Source: Archangium sp.
GTDB taxonomy: Bacteria; Myxococcota; Myxococcia; Myxococcales; Myxococcaceae
DNA length: 10,085 nt
Direction of reading: 5' to 3'
NCBI GenBank assembly: GCA_016793585.1
Contig: JAEUJR010000505.1
Span: 1 to 10,085, forward strand
Below, piece by piece: positions 6,325 through 10,085 of this stretch (position 1 is the first letter of the stretch; the number at the start of each line of letters is the position of its first letter). Under the pieces are notes generated by a model. It ran no database searches and had not been told where the DNA came from. It saw only the letters and a program-made list of their open reading frames with translations. Made by a program: the position numbers and the translations under genes.

Positions 6325-6344
6325 CACAGTTCCCAAAGAACACG

Positions 6345-7748
6345 TCACCGGGAGGCGATTTCGTCGCGAACCGACTCCTCGAACTGGGCGAGGTCGGTGG
6401 AGGTGTGCTGGGTGAAGGCCTTCTCGAAGCGGGCGCCTTTGCCGACATCGCGGAGCAGCGAGATGAGATCGGGCATGCCGTAGCGGCGCACGTAGCTGCG
6501 CATCGTCATGGCCGCGTACGAGTACAGCAGCCCGGGGTCGGAGCCCGAGATCAGCGGGTCATCACGCATGCCCGACAAGGAGGGCAGCTTGTTCTGCGCG
6601 GCGAGCTGCCGAATGTACGCGTCATAGCGGCCCTCGGGGCGGGTTCGGCCGGTGAACTCCCACTCGACGTATTCGGCGAGCCCTTCGTTGACCCACTTCG
6701 GCAGCCCGTTCGTGTTGAACGAGCAGAGCTCGTCGACGACGGCGTGAACGTACTCGTGCACCAGCGTGGCCTGGTTGCGGGGGTTGATCTCGGCGGAGTC
6801 GTTCATGCGAATCGCGCTGCCCGAGTAGAAGCCCGCGATCGCCGCGGCCGCCCAGGGCCCGTGGTGCATGGTGAACTCGGCCTTCGAGTAGAGAATGACG
6901 TCGACGGCGCTCTCGCGCGCGACGCCCATCACGTTGCGGGCGGCGAGGCGGGCCTCTTCGAGCGCCCCCTGCACCCTGCCCTCGTAGTCGGCGCGCTGAC
7001 CGAAGTCGCGCTGGGCGTTGAAGTAGCGGAAGCGAAAGTACGCGTTCTGCCGAATGCGGCGACCTTCTTCGTCGACGCTCGACTCGTACGAGCGCGACTC
7101 GATCAGCTTTGGCGGCCTCGGTGGCCCACGGGTCGGCGGGGCGGGCTCGTCGTCTTCACCATCGGTCGGCATGGACGGTGGCTCGACCGCGACGCTGCCT
7201 GACGGCTTCTTCTCGCGAGCCACCAGCTCGGCGCGCGCCGAGGCTGACTCCTCGGCCATCACCTTCGCCGAGAGCAACAGCGTCTGGGCCTCGGAGAACT
7301 GCTTCGAGCTCTTCGGAACCTGAGAGAGCACCTGCACGGCGCCCTGCCCGTCTTTCTCCTCCATCATCAGCTTCGCCAGCTCGATCGAGATGGCGCCGTC
7401 TTTGGGGTGCTTCTTGAGGCCGGCACGCAGCGCCTCGTCGGCGGCCGAGCGTTGATCGGTCTTGATGGCGGCCTTGGCGGTGCAGACGACGGCTCCTGGC
7501 TCGCTGACGAAGGCGACGCTCTTCTCTCCGAGCGAATACGCCATCACCGCGTCAGCTGGCAGCAACGCGTCGCAGCCCTTCGAGAGCGCCTGCGCGATGC
7601 GTTTGCCGTCTTTGGCGGGGTAGCCCTTCGGAGAGACCGCCGCGAACGCGAGGTACAGCTCCTCCCACTGCTGGGCTTTGGCGAACGTCTCGGCGCTCTG
7701 CGCCGTCGGAGCTGCCGCGAGGAGCACCGCGAGCGACGAGACGAACAT
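6345..7748 (-). CDS. Exported gluzincin metallopeptidase (peptidase MA-like), with N-terminal helical repeats
   Basis: A 467-residue protein starting at ATG 7748, with GGAGG at 7756-7760 seven bases upstream. Residues 1-19 are a signal peptide (hydrophobic SSLAVLLAAAPTAQSA, cleavage near 18-20). Residues 20-180 are alpha-helical and TPR-like (for example AADEALRAGLKKHPKDGAIS). A proline-rich linker spans about 189-214. The catalytic domain follows, with zinc motif HEYVH at 331-335, general base E332, and a third ligand E355 in WVNEGLAEY. This HExxH plus NEGLAEY arrangement is typical of the peptidase MA (gluzincin) superfamily, so an active zinc peptidase is expected. It should act in the periplasm or outside the cell; its substrate is unknown. 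It lies 30 nt after the cyclic-nucleotide-binding gene and 50 nt before the 1247-aa gene, in the same direction. Confidence 0.88.
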   Translation of the reverse strand: MFVSSLAVLLAAAPTAQSAETFAKAQQWEELYLAFAAVSPKGYPAKDGKRIAQALSKGCDALLPADAVMAYSLGEKSVAFVSEPGAVVCTAKAAIKTDQRSAADEALRAGLKKHPKDGAISIELAKLMMEEKDGQGAVQVLSQVPKSSKQFSEAQTLLLSAKVMAEESASARAELVAREKKPSGSVAVEPPSMPTDGEDDEPAPPTRGPPRPPKLIESRSYESSVDEEGRRIRQNAYFRFRYFNAQRDFGQRADYEGRVQGALEEARLAARNVMGVARESAVDVILYSKAEFTMHHGPWAAAAIAGFYSGSAIRMNDSAEINPRNQATLVHEYVHAVVDELCSFNTNGLPKWVNEGLAEYVEWEFTGRTRPEGRYDAYIRQLAAQNKLPSLSGMRDDPLISGSDPGLLYSYAAMTMRSYVRRYGMPDLISLLRDVGKGARFEKAFTQHTSTDLAQFEESVRDEIASR

Positions 7749-7778
7749 CGAGCGGCCTCCGACTTGCGGCGGAACGAA

Positions 7779-8297
7779 TCAGAACGACCAGCGGTTCAAG
7801 ATGCCCGCGAACTCGGCGAGCTCTTCCTTCTTGGCTTCGGGCTTCTTCTTCGAGTCGCCCGAGACGAGGCGATCGTTGATGGCGCCGAGCCGCTGCGCCA
7901 TCACCTGCGCGAGGTTCGCGACCACCTTCAACGATGCCAGGTGATCGCCCTTGATCAGCTTCTGCACGCGCTTGCTGGGGATCTTCAGCACCGCGATGTC
8001 GGTCTTCGCCAGCGCGGTGGCCGAGCGCGTGTCTCCGGGGCTCACCAGGCTCATCTCGCCGACGACCGCGTGGGTCGACAACGTCGCGAGCTCGACCGAC
8101 TTCTTGGTGATCGACACCTCACCCGAGAGAATCACGTAGAGCGCGTCGCCTTCGTCGCCTTCCCGAAAGACCGTGCGGCCCTTCTCGATCGTCTGCTCGA
8201 GCGCGACCTCGAAGAACTCCGCCGCCTCGGGCACCGTGAGGCCCTGGAAGATGGGAATCTGAACGAGCTTCTTGAGCAGCGATGCAGGAATCGACAT
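7779..8297 (-). CDS. Stand-alone cyclic nucleotide-binding domain protein (CRP/PKA-R type, no HTH)
   Basis: A 172-residue protein; ATG 8297 is preceded by GAGGA at 8302-8306 with 4 nt spacing. Residues 5-135 form one cNMP-binding domain: IPIFQGLTVPEAAEF (14-28), the glycine turns FREGDEGDALYVILSGEVSI (44-63), and the phosphate-binding cassette VGEMSLVSPGDTRSATALA with G80-E81 and R91-S92-A93-T94. E81 and R91 match the residues that hold the ribose and cyclic phosphate in CRP and PKA regulatory subunits, so binding of cAMP or a related ligand is plausible. After helix 119-145 only a short lysine-rich tail remains. There is no winged-helix DNA-binding domain, so it is not a CRP-type transcription factor in itself and more likely acts through protein contacts. 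It is placed 21 nt after the glutamate dehydrogenase gene, which suggests co-expression and possibly regulation of a partner enzyme. Confidence 0.9.
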   Translation of the reverse strand: MSIPASLLKKLVQIPIFQGLTVPEAAEFFEVALEQTIEKGRTVFREGDEGDALYVILSGEVSITKKSVELATLSTHAVVGEMSLVSPGDTRSATALAKTDIAVLKIPSKRVQKLIKGDHLASLKVVANLAQVMAQRLGAINDRLVSGDSKKKPEAKKEELAEFAGILNRWSF

Positions 8298-8318
8298 GAG
8301 GTCCTCGCGAATGAGACG

Positions 8319-9548
8319 TCAGATGCCGCGCAACACGGTGGCCTTGCCGACGCGGCCGATGGCCAGCACGTACGCGCTGGTGCGAAGCGGCAGCTTTCGG
8401 GTGCGGGAGATCTGCCCGACCTTCTCGTAGGCCTCCTTCATCACCCGCTGCAGCTCGGCGTTCACCCGGTCTTCTTCCCAGGTGACGTGCTGCATGTTCT
8501 GCACCCACTCGAAGTAGCTGACGGTGACGCCGCCGGCGTTCGCGAGAATGTCGGGCACCACGAGCACGCCGCGCTGCTCGAACACCTCGTCGGCGTCGGG
8601 CGTACACGGGCCATTCGCACCTTCGAGCACGATGCGCGCGCGCACCTCGGCGGCGACCCGCTTGTCGATGACGCCACCGATGGCCGCAGGCACGAGCACG
8701 TCGCAGTCGGTCACGAGCACGTCTTCGTTGCGACAGGGCGTGCCGCCGGTGAAGCCGCGCACGGTGCCGTTGCGCTTGACGTGATCGAACAGCGCCGCGA
8801 CGTCGAGCCCCTTCGGGTTCTGCACGCCGCCGTGCACGTCGCTGACGGCGACGATCTTTCCGCCGTCTTCGTGGAACAGCCGCGCCGCGTGGGAGCCGAC
8901 GTTGCCGAAGCCCTGAATCGCGAAGCGCGTGCCCGGCACCTGCTGGCCGACGTCGCGCAAGATCTCGCGGGCGATGAACTGCAGGCCACGCGCGGTCGCC
9001 GCTTCACGCCCACGGCTGCCATAGAGATCGATGGGCTTGCCCGTCACCACCGCCGGCGAGTGGCCGTGGTAGCGCGAGTACTGGTCCATGATCCACGCCA
9101 TGACCTGGGGGTTGGTGTTCATGTCGGGCCCGGGAATGTCGCGGGTCGGGCCGATGACGTCGTGAATCTGATCGACGAACTTGCGGGTGAGGCGCTCGAG
9201 CTCCTTCACCGAGAGCTCGGCCGGGTTGCACTGAATGCCACCCTTGGAGCCGCCGAACGGCAGGTTCACGACCGCCGTCTTCCACGTCATGAGCGACGAG
9301 AGGCCCAGCACCTCGTCTTCGTTGACGTCGGGGTGAAACCGCAGGCCTCCCTTCATGGGCCCGCGCGCGTTGTCGTGCTGCACGCGGTACCCCTTGAACG
9401 TGCGGATCTCTCCGTTGTCGAGCTCGATGGACACCTGCACACTGACGCTGCGCAAGGGCGTGGCGAGGAGCGTCTCGATTCGCTCACCCACGTCCATGAT
9501 GCGCGCGGCCTTCTTGAAGTACCAGGTGGCGGCTTCAGCCGAAGTCAT
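8319..9548 (-). CDS. gdhA: Glutamate dehydrogenase (Glu/Leu/Phe/Val dehydrogenase family)
   Basis: Catalyses reversible oxidative deamination of glutamate to 2-oxoglutarate and ammonia with NAD(P); cytoplasmic. The 409-residue protein has normal family length. Lysines K66 (GPMKGGLRFHP), K90 (MTWKTAV) and K102 (PFGGSKGG) and D142 (IPGPDMNTN) have the same spacing as K89, K113, K125 and D165 of the Clostridium symbiosum enzyme, where K125 and D165 are catalytic. K66 and S344 (NAGGVTVSYFEW) match the two residues that grip the glutamate side-chain carboxylate, supporting glutamate rather than leucine. The Rossmann motif is GFGNVG (213-218); strand 2 ends in AVSD (D237), which leans toward NAD but does not settle it. 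ATG 9548 has only a weak AGGG ten bases upstream. It heads the leftward cluster, and its upstream gap to the divergent lipoprotein gene is only 38 nt, so its promoter may reach into that coding sequence. Confidence 0.95.
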   Translation of the reverse strand: MTSAEAATWYFKKAARIMDVGERIETLLATPLRSVSVQVSIELDNGEIRTFKGYRVQHDNARGPMKGGLRFHPDVNEDEVLGLSSLMTWKTAVVNLPFGGSKGGIQCNPAELSVKELERLTRKFVDQIHDVIGPTRDIPGPDMNTNPQVMAWIMDQYSRYHGHSPAVVTGKPIDLYGSRGREAATARGLQFIAREILRDVGQQVPGTRFAIQGFGNVGSHAARLFHEDGGKIVAVSDVHGGVQNPKGLDVAALFDHVKRNGTVRGFTGGTPCRNEDVLVTDCDVLVPAAIGGVIDKRVAAEVRARIVLEGANGPCTPDADEVFEQRGVLVVPDILANAGGVTVSYFEWVQNMQHVTWEEDRVNAELQRVMKEAYEKVGQISRTRKLPLRTSAYVLAIGRVGKATVLRGI

Positions 9549-9586
9549 GGTGCGCGGACCCTAGGGCTGCGCGTAGCATGGCGTCC

Positions 9587-10085
9587 ATGATTCGAGTTTC
9601 GCTGTCGCTCGTCGCCCTGGCGTTCATTCTCAGCTGCGGTCCGACGATGCCTCCGAAGTGCCAGCCGTCGAACTGCTCCGGGTGCTGCACCGAGGCTGGA
9701 GAGTGTCTCGGGGTGATGAAGCAGAACCGCACCACGTGCGGCACGGGCGGCATCACCTGCCTGGTGTGCGCGAACGGCCAGACCTGTAGCGCCCAGGGGC
9801 GTTGCGTCGCAGACACCTCGGGCACGGGCGGCGGCTCGGCCACGGGCGGAGGAACGTCGGGAACAGGAGGCGGCGGCGCGGCGGTCTGTGGTGGTGAAGG
9901 CGAGGTCTGCTGCACGAATCAGATGTGCAACTCGTCGTTCTCGTGCAGCCGCGGCCTGTGCATTCGCTGCGGGCAGACGAACCAGCCGTGCTGCAGCGGC
10001 AACTGTCTGGGCTCGAACATCTGCACCAACGGCACCTGTGTCTTCCCGAGCGGCACCGGCGGTGGTTCGGCCACGGGAGGCGGCG
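9587..10085 (+). CDS. Cysteine-rich lipoprotein with Gly/Ser/Thr spacers, 5' part (runs off the window)
   Basis: An open frame with no stop, cut by the right edge after 166 residues. The N-terminus MIRVSLSLVALAFILSC is a lipoprotein signal with C17 as the lipidated residue. ATG 9587 gives a typical 16-residue signal; an in-frame ATG at 9578 would add three residues and has a weak AGGG upstream, so the start is uncertain. Two cysteine-rich modules follow: residues 25-73 (with CSGCC, CGTGG, CLVC and CSAQGRC) and residues 101-151 (with CC pairs and CSRGLC, CIRC, CTNGTC). They are separated and followed by flexible spacers of the GTGGGSATGGG type at 79-98 and 156-166. Many paired cysteines indicate disulfide-bonded surface modules. 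Such lipoproteins are abundant in myxobacteria. The function is unknown; an outer-membrane, surface-exposed adhesin- or matrix-like role is possible. Confidence 0.85.
   Translation, partial: MIRVSLSLVALAFILSCGPTMPPKCQPSNCSGCCTEAGECLGVMKQNRTTCGTGGITCLVCANGQTCSAQGRCVADTSGTGGGSATGGGTSGTGGGGAAVCGGEGEVCCTNQMCNSSFSCSRGLCIRCGQTNQPCCSGNCLGSNICTNGTCVFPSGTGGGSATGGG

Noticed and set aside
3955..6483. 842-codon open frame on the + strand
   Set aside because: Antisense shadow of the same repeat-rich gene; the product is Arg/His/Gly-rich without recognisable motifs, and it runs through the hairpin terminator.
7407..9590. 727-codon open frame on the + strand
   Set aside because: Antisense to the metallopeptidase, cyclic-nucleotide-binding and glutamate dehydrogenase genes, all of which have clear motifs; the composition is that of a codon-bias shadow.
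9535..9915. 126-codon proline-rich open frame on the - strand
   Set aside because: It mirrors the glycine-rich spacers of the lipoprotein gene, which has a proper signal peptide and cysteine modules.

Overview
The window is high-GC DNA packed with genes and long antisense open frames. It most likely comes from a myxobacterium of the Myxococcaceae/Archangiaceae type. The clues are a cysteine-rich lipoprotein with GTGGGSATGGG spacers at the right edge, a PilZ protein of the short myxobacterial kind, a very large low-complexity protein, and small conserved proteins of unknown role. The assignment rests on style of sequence, not on a marker gene.

Left part, + strand (1-2065): one apparent operon with overlaps or gaps of 13 nt or less. 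It begins with the last 36 residues of a thiolase (CIGGGQG active-site motif). Next come a 77-aa four-cysteine protein whose GTG start overlaps the thiolase stop, a 63-aa protein of unknown role, a trypsin-like (HtrA-type) protease with a C-terminal membrane anchor, and a rhomboid-like membrane protein lacking the catalytic serine motif, coupled to the protease by an ATGA overlap.

Middle and right, - strand (2066-9548): glutamate dehydrogenase, a cyclic-nucleotide-binding protein without a DNA-binding domain, an exported gluzincin metallopeptidase, a 1247-aa repeat-rich protein, and a PilZ (c-di-GMP) protein, in that transcription order. The first four are 21, 30 and 50 nt apart and look co-transcribed. 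The PilZ gene follows a 143-nt gap with a TTGACA box and may have its own promoter. Its stop codon abuts the stop of the rhomboid-like gene with no base between.

Right edge, + strand (9587-end): the start of a cysteine-rich lipoprotein, divergent from the dehydrogenase across 38 nt.

The most unusual object is the 1247-aa protein. It has a helical N-terminal motif, a Tyr/Gln/Asn-rich YDPNQ repeat tract, a long Pro/Ala/Glu-rich disordered region with seven EVFASSWEEP-like repeats, and a compact C-terminal domain resembling DUF6982. It looks like a multivalent scaffold lying in a cluster with putative cAMP-type and c-di-GMP receptors. No mobile element, CRISPR array, tRNA or rRNA was seen.
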